NCBI GenBank assembly: GCA_900555795.1
Contig: USMP01000045.1
Location: 1-8,091, forward strand
DNA: 8,091 nucleotides
Direction of reading: 5' to 3'
Source of the DNA: an uncultured Eubacteriales bacterium
Lineage (GTDB): Bacteria > Bacillota > Clostridia > Oscillospirales > Oscillospiraceae
Below are positions 1 to 6,165 of this stretch, in pieces. Numbering within the stretch: position 1 is the stretch's first letter; each line of letters begins with the position of its first letter. The notes under the pieces are model-generated. The model saw only the letters and a program-made list of their open reading frames with translations, was not told where the DNA came from and searched no databases. The translations under genes and the position numbers were made by a program.

Positions 1-105
1 GATCTGCCGAGCCGGTCAAATAGCCGGTGGTCAAATGCGACGGATGCGCTCGAAACCGACACCCTCGCCGTATTCCTTGTCGTTCTTGACATGCTCATTC
101 GTCAA
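1..105 (-). CDS. Detached NrdD glycyl-radical tail, frame-broken, runs off left edge
   Basis: A short frame starts at TTG (103-105), 8 nt after a near-perfect Shine-Dalgarno AGGAGGTGA (111-119). It reads 24 residues ending GVGFERIRRI and stops at TGA (31-33). Immediately after, in the -1 frame, comes TGYLTGSAD, running to the window edge. RI-TGYL-G is the C-terminal loop of class III anaerobic ribonucleotide reductase, and its glycine carries the radical made by the activase NrdG. That loop is absent from the NrdD body at 524-1141, so this looks like its missing tail on a separate frame. Removing five bases (TGACC) would restore RRITGYLTG; so would one extra T if the reading is RRILTTGYLTG. 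The frame can also be opened from an ATG at 157-159, but that start has a poor ribosome site. The motif match is clear by eye; whether a functional separate peptide is made is uncertain because of the frame break. Confidence 0.55.
14..36. repeat. Two direct copies of GGTCAAAT, 15 nt apart
   Basis: GGTCAAAT occurs at 14-21 and 29-36. On the minus strand the second copy (ATTTGACC) supplies the TGA that ends the FERIRRI frame, and the first copy encodes part of TAT-TTG-ACC in the radical loop. The arrangement suggests that a small local duplication caused the frame break. Confidence 0.5.
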
Positions 106-171
106 TCGAATCACCTCCTCGTGTCCCAGGTCGATCCCCGGGACTGTTGCGTTCTGCATCCTCGTTAGATC

Positions 172-200
172 AGTGTACGTGACGTTTCAGCCTACGTCAA
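172..200 (-). promoter_or_regulatory. Candidate sigma-70 promoter with overlapping inverted repeat
   Basis: On the minus strand TTGACG (195-200) is followed by a 17-nt spacer and TACACT (172-177), just downstream of the 102-residue gene and upstream of the radical-tail frame. An inverted repeat TGACGT / ACGTCA (180-185 and 194-199, 8 nt apart) overlaps the -35 box and could be an operator. The -10 is only a fair match, and a chance match in about 45 nt of noncoding DNA is possible. Confidence 0.35.
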
Positions 201-203
201 GGC

Positions 204-512
204 TTAATATTCCTTCAGTTCCTCAGCGTCGTCCTGCGGCTGCTCCATGATCGTGCAGTCGTCCTCTGGCTGCGGCTCGGCGCTGTCGCAAGTGGCTGAA
301 TGCGGAAGGAGCGCGAACATGAGCGGTTCGGCCTTCTTCATGTCGAACACCGGGGAGATATCCTCGCTCTGACCCATGCGCTTGATCTCGACGCGCACGA
401 ACAGCGGCTCAGCGTAGCCTTCCAGCTGACCCTCCAACTCCGTGACGTTCTTGTCAGGCTCGATGTGATGGTGCATTTCAGTGAGCATGAGCGTTCCGTT
501 GATGAATTCCAT
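204..512 (-). CDS. Unrecognised acidic 102-residue protein
   Basis: I do not recognise this protein. It starts at ATG 510-512 behind AGGAAGGAACGAA, 11 nt after the nrdD stop, so it is probably co-transcribed with nrdD. The N-terminal two thirds (about residues 1-70) is mixed and looks foldable, with alternating hydrophobic stretches such as PLFVRVEIKRMG (about 36-47). The last 30 residues are rich in Asp, Glu, Gln and Pro (for example EPQPEDDC, QPQDDAEELKEY) and look disordered. There is no signal peptide, membrane segment or metal motif. It lies exactly between the NrdD body and the detached radical tail, so it could be an insertion partner, an assembly factor, or simply an unrelated small gene, as in compact phage-like genomes. 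Confidence 0.6.
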   Translation of the reverse strand: MEFINGTLMLTEMHHHIEPDKNVTELEGQLEGYAEPLFVRVEIKRMGQSEDISPVFDMKKAEPLMFALLPHSATCDSAEPQPEDDCTIMEQPQDDAEELKEY

Positions 513-523
513 TTCGTTCCTTC

Positions 524-1141
524 CTATCGCATTCCAGATTTACGTATCTCGTCCACCATGTCCCTGTATTCCTCAGGCACGGCTTCGAACTCCTTGCGGT
601 GGCACTGCGGGCACTCGTCGTAGATCACTCCCTGGAAACCGCAGATCGGGCAGCGATCCACAGGGTGGTTGATCGACCCGTACCCGATGCCGTTGTCGTG
701 CATACAGCGGATGACGCTCTCGAAGGCCTTGATGTTGCGGCTGGTGTCGCCGTCAAGCTCCACGTACGTGATGTGCCCCGCGTTGCACAGCTCGTGGAAC
801 GGCCCCTCCTTCTCGATCTTCTCCGCGATGCCTATGTTGTAGTACACGGGGATGTGGAACGAGTTCGTGTAGTACTCCCTATCCGTGACCCCCGGTATCT
901 CTCCGTAGCGCTCCTTGTCGATGCGCACGAACTTCCCCGAAAGCCCCTCTGCCGGCGTGGCCAGCAGACTGAAATTCAGATGATCCTCCTCGGTCTTCTC
1001 GTCGCAGAAGTCGCGCATCAGCTTGATCGTCTCGTACGCTCTGTCCCACACTTCGTCGCTCTCGCCGTGATGCTCGTCGAACAGCGCGACCATCGCCTCC
1101 GCGAGTCCGATGAAGCCTATCGACAGCGTGCCGTGCTTCAA
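524..1141 (-). CDS. nrdD: Anaerobic ribonucleoside-triphosphate reductase, C-terminal part (5' end missing)
   Basis: NrdD reduces ribonucleoside triphosphates to deoxyribonucleotides without oxygen, using a glycyl radical installed by NrdG. About 205 residues are present, beginning at LKHGTLSIGFIGLAEA. Family hallmarks follow in order: HHGES, LLATPAEGLSGKF, IPGVTDREYYTNSFHIPVYY, GHITYVELDGD and GYGSINHPVDR. Then comes the zinc ribbon CPIC-x9-CPQC. The active-site cysteine region lies upstream and is not here. The protein should continue into a radical loop of RITGYLVG type about 10-20 residues after the zinc site; instead it ends RKSGMR and stops at 524-526. The loop reappears at 1-105 in another frame. 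Codon use differs sharply from the liv genes: isoleucine is ATC 13, ATA 4, ATT 0, and threonine is ACG 6, ACC 2. The upstream edge is an in-frame join to livF, uncertain by about 12 nt. Confidence 0.9.
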   Translation of the reverse strand: MKHGTLSIGFIGLAEAMVALFDEHHGESDEVWDRAYETIKLMRDFCDEKTEEDHLNFSLLATPAEGLSGKFVRIDKERYGEIPGVTDREYYTNSFHIPVYYNIGIAEKIEKEGPFHELCNAGHITYVELDGDTSRNIKAFESVIRCMHDNGIGYGSINHPVDRCPICGFQGVIYDECPQCHRKEFEAVPEEYRDMVDEIRKSGMR

Positions 1142-1160
1142 CGCCTCCCGCACCTTGTCG
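1130..1160. other. In-frame join between livF and nrdD, probable chimera
   Basis: LivF sequence (SDKVREA) passes without a stop into NrdD sequence (LKHGTLSIGF). Codons GTG CGG GAG GCG fit either protein, since both families often have an RE-A-like stretch here, so the exact breakpoint cannot be fixed. No insertion-sequence ends, tRNA, attachment site or recombinase gene are visible. Codon use changes across the point. A metagenome assembly or amplification chimera at short shared sequence is the simplest reading. Confidence 0.75.
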
Positions 1161-1834
1161 CTGGCCATCAGTTCCGCGCCGGTGCCGCTGAGGGAAATGC
1201 GGCCCGTCTCCAGCACGTAGGCCCGGTCCGCCACAGAGAGGGCGGCCTGGGCGTTCTGCTCCACCAGAAGAATGGTGGTGCCGGCGGCGTGGAGTTCCCG
1301 GATGATATCAAAAATCTGCTCCACCAGCAGCGGCGCCAGGCCCATGGAGGGCTCGTCCAGCATCAGCAGTCTGGGCTTCGACATGAGGGCCCGGCCCATG
1401 GCCAGCATCTGCTGCTCACCGCCGGACAGGGTGCCGGCAACCTGCCGCCGCCGCTCCTGAAGCCGGGGGAAACGCTGGTACACATCGGCAATCCCCGGCT
1501 CCACGGCGGAATTCGGCTGGGTGTAGGCGCCCATCTCCAGATTCTCCTCCACCGTCATCTGCAGGAAAATACGCCGCCCCTCGGGGACCTGGGCCAAACC
1601 CCGCTCCACCACCTTGTGGGGCGCCACCCCCTTCAGATCCTGGTCCATGAAGGACACAGACCCGCCCCGGGGGTGGAGCAGTCCGGAGACTGTGTTCAGC
1701 ACCGTGGACTTCCCCGCTCCGTTGGCGCCGATGAGGGTGACAATCTCCCCCTCGTTCACCTGGAAGGAAACCCCCTTGACGGCGTGAATACTGCCGTAGT
1801 ACACGTGGATATCGTCAACTTTCAGCAGTGCCAT
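1142..1834 (-). CDS. livF: Branched-chain amino-acid ABC transporter ATP-binding protein LivF (last few residues lost at a join)
   Basis: LivF is one of two ATPases that power the LivHM permease at the inner face of the membrane. The start is MALLKVDDIHVYYG, 4 nt after the livG stop, with AGGAGG 9 nt upstream inside the end of livG; an in-frame ATG at 1871-1873 lies inside livG and is less likely. Walker A is GANGAGKST (36-44), the signature LSGGE (136-140), Walker B LLMLDEPS (156-163), and the switch segment is VEQN (191-194), as is usual for LivF where other ABC ATPases have His. The 231 residues up to DKVREA are family-like; the normal ending of about YLGG is replaced in frame by the NrdD sequence, giving a 436-residue open frame (524-1834). 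The protein is almost complete, so if the join is artificial the native livF is intact. Isoleucine codons are ATT 7, ATC 4, ATA 0. Confidence 0.93.
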
Positions 1835-1838
1835 ACCA

Positions 1839-2690
1839 TCACGCCTCCTTCCTCTTGCCCAAATACGCCTCAATCACGGCGGGGTTGGCCTGGATATCCT
1901 CCGGGGTGCCCTTGGCGATGATCTTGCCGAAATTCAGCACGCAGATGCCCTCGCAGATGCCCATCACCAGGTTCATATCGTGCTCAATGAGCATAATGGC
2001 AATCTGGAAGGTATCCCGGATTTTGACAATATTGTCCATCAGTTCCGCCGTCTCCGACGGATTCATCCCCGCCGCCGGCTCATCCAGCAGCAGCAGGGCC
2101 GGATTGGTGGCCAGGGCCCGGACAATCTCCAGCCTGCGCTGGGCGCCGTAGGGCAGGGAGCCGGCCTTGTGGTCCGCCAGGTCCTGCATATCGAAGATGC
2201 CCAGCAACTCCATCGCCCGCTCCCGGGCAATCCGCTCCCCCCTCCAGTAGGTGGGCAGGCGGAAAATGGCCCCCGGCAGGCGGTAGTCCATCTCGTGGTG
2301 CAGGCCGATGAGCACGTTGTCCATCACCGTCAGTTCCTTAAACAGGCGGATATTCTGGAACGTACGGGCCACTCCCATGTGGCTGACCTGAATGGTGGTC
2401 TTGCCGGCGGTATCCCGGCCATCCAGAAGGATGGTGCCCCGGGTGGGCTGGTAGACCTTGGTCAGCAGGTTAAACACCGTGGTCTTGCCCGCGCCGTTGG
2501 GGCCGATGAGGCCCGCAATCTCCGTGCGGCCGATGGCCATGTTGAAGTTGTCCACCGCTGTAAGGCCGCCAAAGTCGATGCCCAGGTGCCGCGCCTCCAG
2601 AATGGGGCGCTTATCGATATCCCGCTCGGGGATAATGTTGGTGGAGGGCACCGGGACCAGCTTGGTCCGCGGCCGTTCGCCTCTGCTCAT
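1839..2690 (-). CDS. livG: Branched-chain amino-acid ABC transporter ATP-binding protein LivG
   Basis: This is the second ATPase of the liv importer, pairing with LivF on the cytoplasmic face of LivHM. The 283 residues contain Walker A GPNGAGKT (63-70), Q-loop ARTFQNIRLF (Q112), signature LPYGAQRRLEIVRAL (179-193), Walker B LLLLDEPAAGMN (199-210) and the switch histidine in LIEHDM (H237). It ends AVIEAYLGKRKEA, the usual C-terminal region. The start overlaps the livM stop as ATGA, with AAAGGAGG 9 nt upstream. A polar, Pro- and Arg-rich N-terminal extension of about 30 residues precedes the first beta strand (ILEARHLGIDFGG), longer than in enterobacterial LivG of about 255 residues. No better downstream start is visible, so the extension is probably real for this lineage. 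Confidence 0.95.
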   Translation of the reverse strand: MSRGERPRTKLVPVPSTNIIPERDIDKRPILEARHLGIDFGGLTAVDNFNMAIGRTEIAGLIGPNGAGKTTVFNLLTKVYQPTRGTILLDGRDTAGKTTIQVSHMGVARTFQNIRLFKELTVMDNVLIGLHHEMDYRLPGAIFRLPTYWRGERIARERAMELLGIFDMQDLADHKAGSLPYGAQRRLEIVRALATNPALLLLDEPAAGMNPSETAELMDNIVKIRDTFQIAIMLIEHDMNLVMGICEGICVLNFGKIIAKGTPEDIQANPAVIEAYLGKRKEA

Positions 2691-3781
2691 TCTGCCCCGC
2701 CTCCTTTCTCACGCTCCACACTCCCGCCGCTCCGGCGGAAGAGCCTGTTCAGGCCCTTCTCCAGCACCCGGGACATAGAGAAATCGTAGCTGCCCAGCAG
2801 CCCCTTGGGCCGGAAGATCATCATCAGCACCAGGGCCAGGGAATAGGCCACCATGCGGTAGTCCGCCACAGAGCGCAGCAGTTCCGGCAGGATCGTCAGC
2901 ACCGTGGCGGAGAGAATGGAGCCCAGCATGGACCCCATGCCGCCCAGCACCACCATCACCAGGATCTCAATGGACTTCATAAATTTAAAGGTGGAGGGAT
3001 AGAGGGAGCCCAGGTACCCGGCGTACAGGCACCCCGCCACCCCCGCCAGCATAGCGGATAGAACAAAGGCCATGGTTTTATAGTAGGTGGTATTGATGCC
3101 CACGCTCTCGGCGGCGATCTCATTTTCCCGGATGGAGAGGATTGCCCGGCCATGGCGGGATTTCATCACCGTGTGGATCAGCACGCATACCAGCACCACA
3201 CAGGCAAACACCAGGTGGAACCCGCCGTAGTTGGCCCCGGCGAACTTGGGGATGCTCTTCAGCCCCGCCGCGCCGTAGGTGAACTTGAATCCCAGCAGGG
3301 AGTCGATATTGGTCAGCACCACCCGGATGATCTCCCCAAACCCCAAAGTGATGATCGCCAGGTAGTCGCCCCGCAGCCGCAGGGCGGGAATGCCGATCAT
3401 AAGGCCGAAAACTCCCGCCACCAGGGCGCTGAGCACCAGGGCGGCCAGGATATAGGGGAGAAAGGCCCCGGTGCTGCCGGATTTCAGCAGTTCCCCCACG
3501 GGGGTGGACTTCATGAAAATGCCCGCGGTATATGCCCCCACGGCCATAAAGCCGGCGTGGCCCAGGGGCAGCTGGCCCAAATAGCCCGTAGCCACGTTCA
3601 GGCTCACCGCCAGAATGATGTTAATGCCCACGGTGATCAGGATACCAGTCCAGTAGTTGGTGACGACCCCCGCCAGAATCAGGGCGTACAGCACCCCCCA
3701 CAGAGCCAGAATCAGCAGCAGATTGATGCCGTAGCGCAGCGGCATGGGGATGCGGATGGCACTTTTCCGTGTTGTTTTCAT
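2687..3781 (-). CDS. livM: Branched-chain amino-acid ABC transporter permease LivM
   Basis: LivM is an integral membrane subunit that, with LivH, forms the pore of the importer. The 364 residues start at the second of two adjacent ATGs (3779-3781), 7 nt after AGGGGG in the livH stop region; ATG 3782-3784 would add one Met with worse spacing. Hydrophobic segments begin at GINLLLILALWGVLYALILAGVV (about 18-40) and continue through LALVLMMIF (about 315-323). Conserved LivM stretches are NVATGYLGQLPLGHAGFMAV (62-81), GDYLAIITLGFGEIIR (138-153) and the cytoplasmic EAA-like loop GRAILSIRENEIAAESVGIN (211-230), which contacts the ATPases. The C-terminus is a polar tail of about 40 residues (EKGLNRLFRRSGGSV...). 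The reading frame stays open upstream to 4048, but that part overlaps livH and is a shadow. Confidence 0.95.
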   Translation of the reverse strand: MKTTRKSAIRIPMPLRYGINLLLILALWGVLYALILAGVVTNYWTGILITVGINIILAVSLNVATGYLGQLPLGHAGFMAVGAYTAGIFMKSTPVGELLKSGSTGAFLPYILAALVLSALVAGVFGLMIGIPALRLRGDYLAIITLGFGEIIRVVLTNIDSLLGFKFTYGAAGLKSIPKFAGANYGGFHLVFACVVLVCVLIHTVMKSRHGRAILSIRENEIAAESVGINTTYYKTMAFVLSAMLAGVAGCLYAGYLGSLYPSTFKFMKSIEILVMVVLGGMGSMLGSILSATVLTILPELLRSVADYRMVAYSLALVLMMIFRPKGLLGSYDFSMSRVLEKGLNRLFRRSGGSVEREKGGGAE

Positions 3782-3792
3782 CATGGCACCCC

Positions 3793-4674
3793 CTACACTT
3801 TCTCTGTTACCTTGCGGCCCAGGATGCCGGTGGGTTTCACCAGCAGCACCAGAATCAGGATGGCGAACACCACCCCGTCCTTCCAGACGGAGAGGCCCGC
3901 CGCCGACACCAGCGCCTCCAGAAGGCCGATAGCAAAGCCGCCCAGCATGGCGCCGGGGATGGAGCCGATGCCGCCCAGCACGGCGGCCACAAAGGCCTTC
4001 AGCCCCAGCATGGAGCCCATGGTGGGGCTGGCCTGGGGATAGGCGCACAGGTACAAAATAGAGCCGATACCCGCCAAGGCGGAGCCCACGGCAAAGGTAA
4101 AGGAGATGGTCTTGTTCAGGCCGATGCCCATCAGCTGGGCAGCGCCCATATCCTCGCTGACAGCCCGCATGGCCTTGCCCAGCTTGGTCTTCTGCACCAG
4201 GAAGGTGAGGGCCACCATGGCCACCACGGATACCACAATGGTCAGCAGCGCCGCATAGCTGATGCTGAAGCCGCCCAGCACGAGGTTGCCGGAGACAATG
4301 GGGTCCATGCTCTTGGTATCCGCGCCGAAGAGCAGCTGGGCGCCATTCTCCAGCAGGAAGGAGATGCCGATAGCGGTGATAAGCAGGCTCAGCCGGGGTG
4401 CGGAGCGCAGGGGCGTGTAGGCCACCTTTTCAAGGGTCACACCCAGCAGGGTGCTGACAACCACCGCCAGCAGCACGGAAAACAGGGGATGCAGGTGGAA
4501 GGCGGTCATGGCGTAGAAGGCGGTATAGGCCCCCACCATGATGATGTCGCCATGGGCGAAGTTCAGCAGGAGGATAATACCGTAGACCATGCTGTACCCC
4601 AGGGCCACCAGGGCGAAGATCGACCCGGTCTGCAGACCGTTGATGATCTGGGAGAGAATCAGGGACAGGTCCAT
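3793..4674 (-). CDS. livH: Branched-chain amino-acid ABC transporter permease LivH
   Basis: LivH is the other membrane subunit of the importer. The 293-residue length is normal for the family. Conserved features are QIINGLQTGSIFALVALGYS (9-28, first membrane helix), LLNFAHGDIIMVGAY (36-50, the LivH signature) and the EAA-like loop GKAMRAVSEDMGAAQLMGIG (166-185). LGGIGSIPGAMLGGFAIGLL (233-252) and the last helix VVFAILILVLLVKPTGILG (268-286) follow. About eight hydrophobic segments can be seen. The ATG start has AAGGAAGTG 8 nt upstream. The stop (3793-3795) lies 8-11 nt ahead of the livM ATG pair, and the livM ribosome site overlaps it, so the two are probably translationally coupled. Confidence 0.95.
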   Translation of the reverse strand: MDLSLILSQIINGLQTGSIFALVALGYSMVYGIILLLNFAHGDIIMVGAYTAFYAMTAFHLHPLFSVLLAVVVSTLLGVTLEKVAYTPLRSAPRLSLLITAIGISFLLENGAQLLFGADTKSMDPIVSGNLVLGGFSISYAALLTIVVSVVAMVALTFLVQKTKLGKAMRAVSEDMGAAQLMGIGLNKTISFTFAVGSALAGIGSILYLCAYPQASPTMGSMLGLKAFVAAVLGGIGSIPGAMLGGFAIGLLEALVSAAGLSVWKDGVVFAILILVLLVKPTGILGRKVTEKV

Positions 4675-4842
4675 TCTGTTGTCACTTCCTTTTCATAAGC
4701 ACGATGGCGAACACCCGGTGGCCGGCTCCAGCGTCTGGGGCCGCCCATCGGATGTCCGCTGCCGGTCGGTATGAGGCGGCTCCAAGGGCGGAGGGAGGCA
4801 GTCCCCCCGCCCCTGGAGCGGTGTTGCGGAGTATCCGGTGGA
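4675..4842 (-). promoter_or_regulatory. Intergenic segment between binding-protein gene and livH
   Basis: These 168 nt separate the binding-protein stop from livH, in contrast to the packed livHMGF genes. Two stem-loops are visible: the long one at 4779-4819 (listed separately) and a weaker one, CGGCTCCAG / CTGGGGCCG at 4723-4731 and 4735-4743, with one mismatch on the coding strand. I see no convincing internal promoter and no gene. Confidence 0.5.
4779..4819 (-). terminator. Long GC stem-loop, likely mRNA 3' stabiliser or partial terminator
   Basis: Arms 4779-4796 and 4802-4819 are 18 nt each with a 5-nt loop. On the minus-strand transcript 16 positions are Watson-Crick pairs and the remaining two are G-U wobbles; on the plus strand the same two would be A-C mismatches. 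The structure therefore fits an RNA made in the operon direction. There is no T-run after it, so full termination is unlikely. It would suit a role in protecting the upstream binding-protein message and giving more of that protein than of the permease and ATPases, as known for other binding-protein operons. Confidence 0.6.
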
Positions 4843-6063
4843 TCAATACATCTCCTTAAACACTTCCTCGCCGCCCGTCAACTCGATGATGGCGGCAGAC
4901 TTGATGGGATTGTTATACTCGTCAAAGGTATAGGTGCCGGTGATGCCCTCGGTGCCGTCATTGGCGGCCAGCGCGTCAATAACAGCCTGCTTGTACTCGT
5001 CGGTTCCGGCGGTGAGGCCCGCGTTCTCGGCGGCCTCCAGGGCGTTGCACATCAGCATGGCGGCGTCATAGGCCAGGGGCGCGAACATGTTGGGCACGCT
5101 CTCACCATAGGTAGCCTCGTAGTCGGCCTCGAACTGGGCCACGCTCTCGGTGCCGGGGGCATAGCCGGAGCAGTAGACAGTGCCCTCCAGATCCTCGGCG
5201 GAGGCGTAGTCCTTCACACTGCCGAAGCCGTCGCCGCCCAGGAATGTGGCATCACAGCCGGCCTGACGGGCGGCGGTAATGGCCAGGCCCGCCTCGCCGT
5301 AGTAGATGGGGGCAAACACCACATCGGGGGTCTTGGCGGCAATATTGGTCATCTGGGCCTTGTAGTCCTTATCGCCGGTGGCGAACGCCTCGGTGGCCAC
5401 GATCTCCAGGCCCAGGTCCCCGGCCTTCTCCACAAAGGCGTTCTTCAGGCCCTCGGAGTAGTCGCTGCCGGTCTCAAAGAACACGGCGGCCGTCTTGGCG
5501 CCCAGCTTGTTGACTGCGTAGTCCGCCATCTTCTCCCCCTGGAAGGGGTCGATGAAGCAGGAGCGGAACACATTGGTGCGGATCTCGCTGTTCTCATCCT
5601 CCGCGTCAATCATGGTCACGCCGGCGGCGGTGGCGGAAGCGGTGATCTGAGGCATATTCACCTCAAAGGTGGCGTCGGCCAGGGCGATGGTGGCGCCGGT
5701 CAGCACGGAGCCAATAACGGCGGTGGCGCCGTTTTCAACCGCCAGATTGAAGGCGTTGACGCTCTCAATGCCGTCGGCCTTGTCGTCGTACTCCAGGACC
5801 TTGATGGTCTTGCCGTTGATGCCGCCGTTCTGGTTGAGTTGGTTAATGTACATCATAGCGGCGTTGTGGACAGGGATGCCGTACTGGGCGTAGTCGCCGG
5901 TGGTATTGGTAATCAGGGCCACGGTAATCTCGCCGCCCTCGCTTCCGGCGTCCGCACCGCCGCTGGTCTGGCTGCCGCCAGCCTGGCTGTTGCCGCTGCC
6001 GCCGCAGGCCGCCAGGCCCAGCAGCATGGTCATCGCCAGAAGCACTGCAAGAAACTTCTTCAT
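4843..6063 (-). CDS. Branched-chain amino-acid (or related) ABC transporter substrate-binding lipoprotein, LivJ/LivK type
   Basis: This is the extracellular binding protein that captures the ligand and hands it to LivHM. The chosen ATG (6061-6063) lies 8 nt after GGAG; an ATG two codons upstream is only 2 nt from it and too close. The 406 residues begin with a lipoprotein signal MKKFLAVLLAMTMLLGLAAC with lipobox LAAC (C20), so the mature protein is lipid-anchored. A Gly/Ser linker (about 21-44) follows, then the type I periplasmic-binding fold: EITVALITNTTGDYAQYGIP (45-64), GINGKTIKVLEYDDKAD (81-97), AVIGSVLTGAT (115-125) and DVVFAPIYYGEAGLAITAAR (247-266). The pattern is the Peripla_BP_6 family. 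Members bind Leu/Ile/Val but also other amino acids, short amides or urea, and the ligand cannot be read from the sequence. It is the first gene of the operon, preceded by an attenuator-like leader. Confidence 0.93.
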   Translation of the reverse strand: MKKFLAVLLAMTMLLGLAACGGSGNSQAGGSQTSGGADAGSEGGEITVALITNTTGDYAQYGIPVHNAAMMYINQLNQNGGINGKTIKVLEYDDKADGIESVNAFNLAVENGATAVIGSVLTGATIALADATFEVNMPQITASATAAGVTMIDAEDENSEIRTNVFRSCFIDPFQGEKMADYAVNKLGAKTAAVFFETGSDYSEGLKNAFVEKAGDLGLEIVATEAFATGDKDYKAQMTNIAAKTPDVVFAPIYYGEAGLAITAARQAGCDATFLGGDGFGSVKDYASAEDLEGTVYCSGYAPGTESVAQFEADYEATYGESVPNMFAPLAYDAAMLMCNALEAAENAGLTAGTDEYKQAVIDALAANDGTEGITGTYTFDEYNNPIKSAAIIELTGGEEVFKEMY

Positions 6064-6116
6064 CTTCATTTCTCCTTTTTCACGTTGCCTTCCCCCGCAG
6101 GGAAGGCTGGACTTAT

Positions 6117-6154
6117 ACAAAAAAGCGGCGCCGCCCTCGGAGCGGCGCCGCTTT
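6117..6154 (-). terminator. Strong intrinsic terminator in the liv leader, candidate attenuator
   Basis: Arms 6122-6134 and 6142-6154 are perfect 13-nt complements (core GCGGCGCCGC) with a 7-nt loop. On the minus strand the GC stem ends in a run of six T (down to about 6119), the classic form. On the plus strand only three T follow, so it acts in the operon direction. It sits between the promoter at 6409-6437 and the binding-protein start at 6063. No minus-strand gene needs to end here except the small leader ORF, so read-through must be allowed for the operon to be expressed. Confidence 0.75.
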
Positions 6155-6165
6155 CCGTATACGAA

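Noticed and set aside
20..45. Programmed ribosomal frameshift joining FERIRRI to TGYLTG
   Set aside because: The site CGC-ATT-TGA has no slippery heptamer that allows re-pairing in the -1 frame, and a nearby direct repeat offers a simpler mutational cause.
106..523. A group I intron or intein interrupting nrdD
   Set aside because: The NrdD body ends with its own stop followed by a well-placed ribosome site and gene, and the tail has its own start signals. I could not identify intron core sequences or intein splice residues (Cys/Ser start, His-Asn end).
524..1834. A genuine LivF-NrdD fusion enzyme
   Set aside because: No functional logic, no linker, LivF loses only its last residues, NrdD loses its active-site half, and codon use changes at the join.
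599..1921. A 440-codon plus-strand open frame opposite livF and nrdD
   Set aside because: It is His/Gln/Arg-rich shadow sequence spanning the chimeric join; the minus strand encodes two recognisable families.
3782..4048. Upstream extension of the livM frame
   Set aside because: It overlaps livH almost entirely and has a Gly/Arg/His-rich shadow composition; the MKTTRKSAIRIP start has a good ribosome site.
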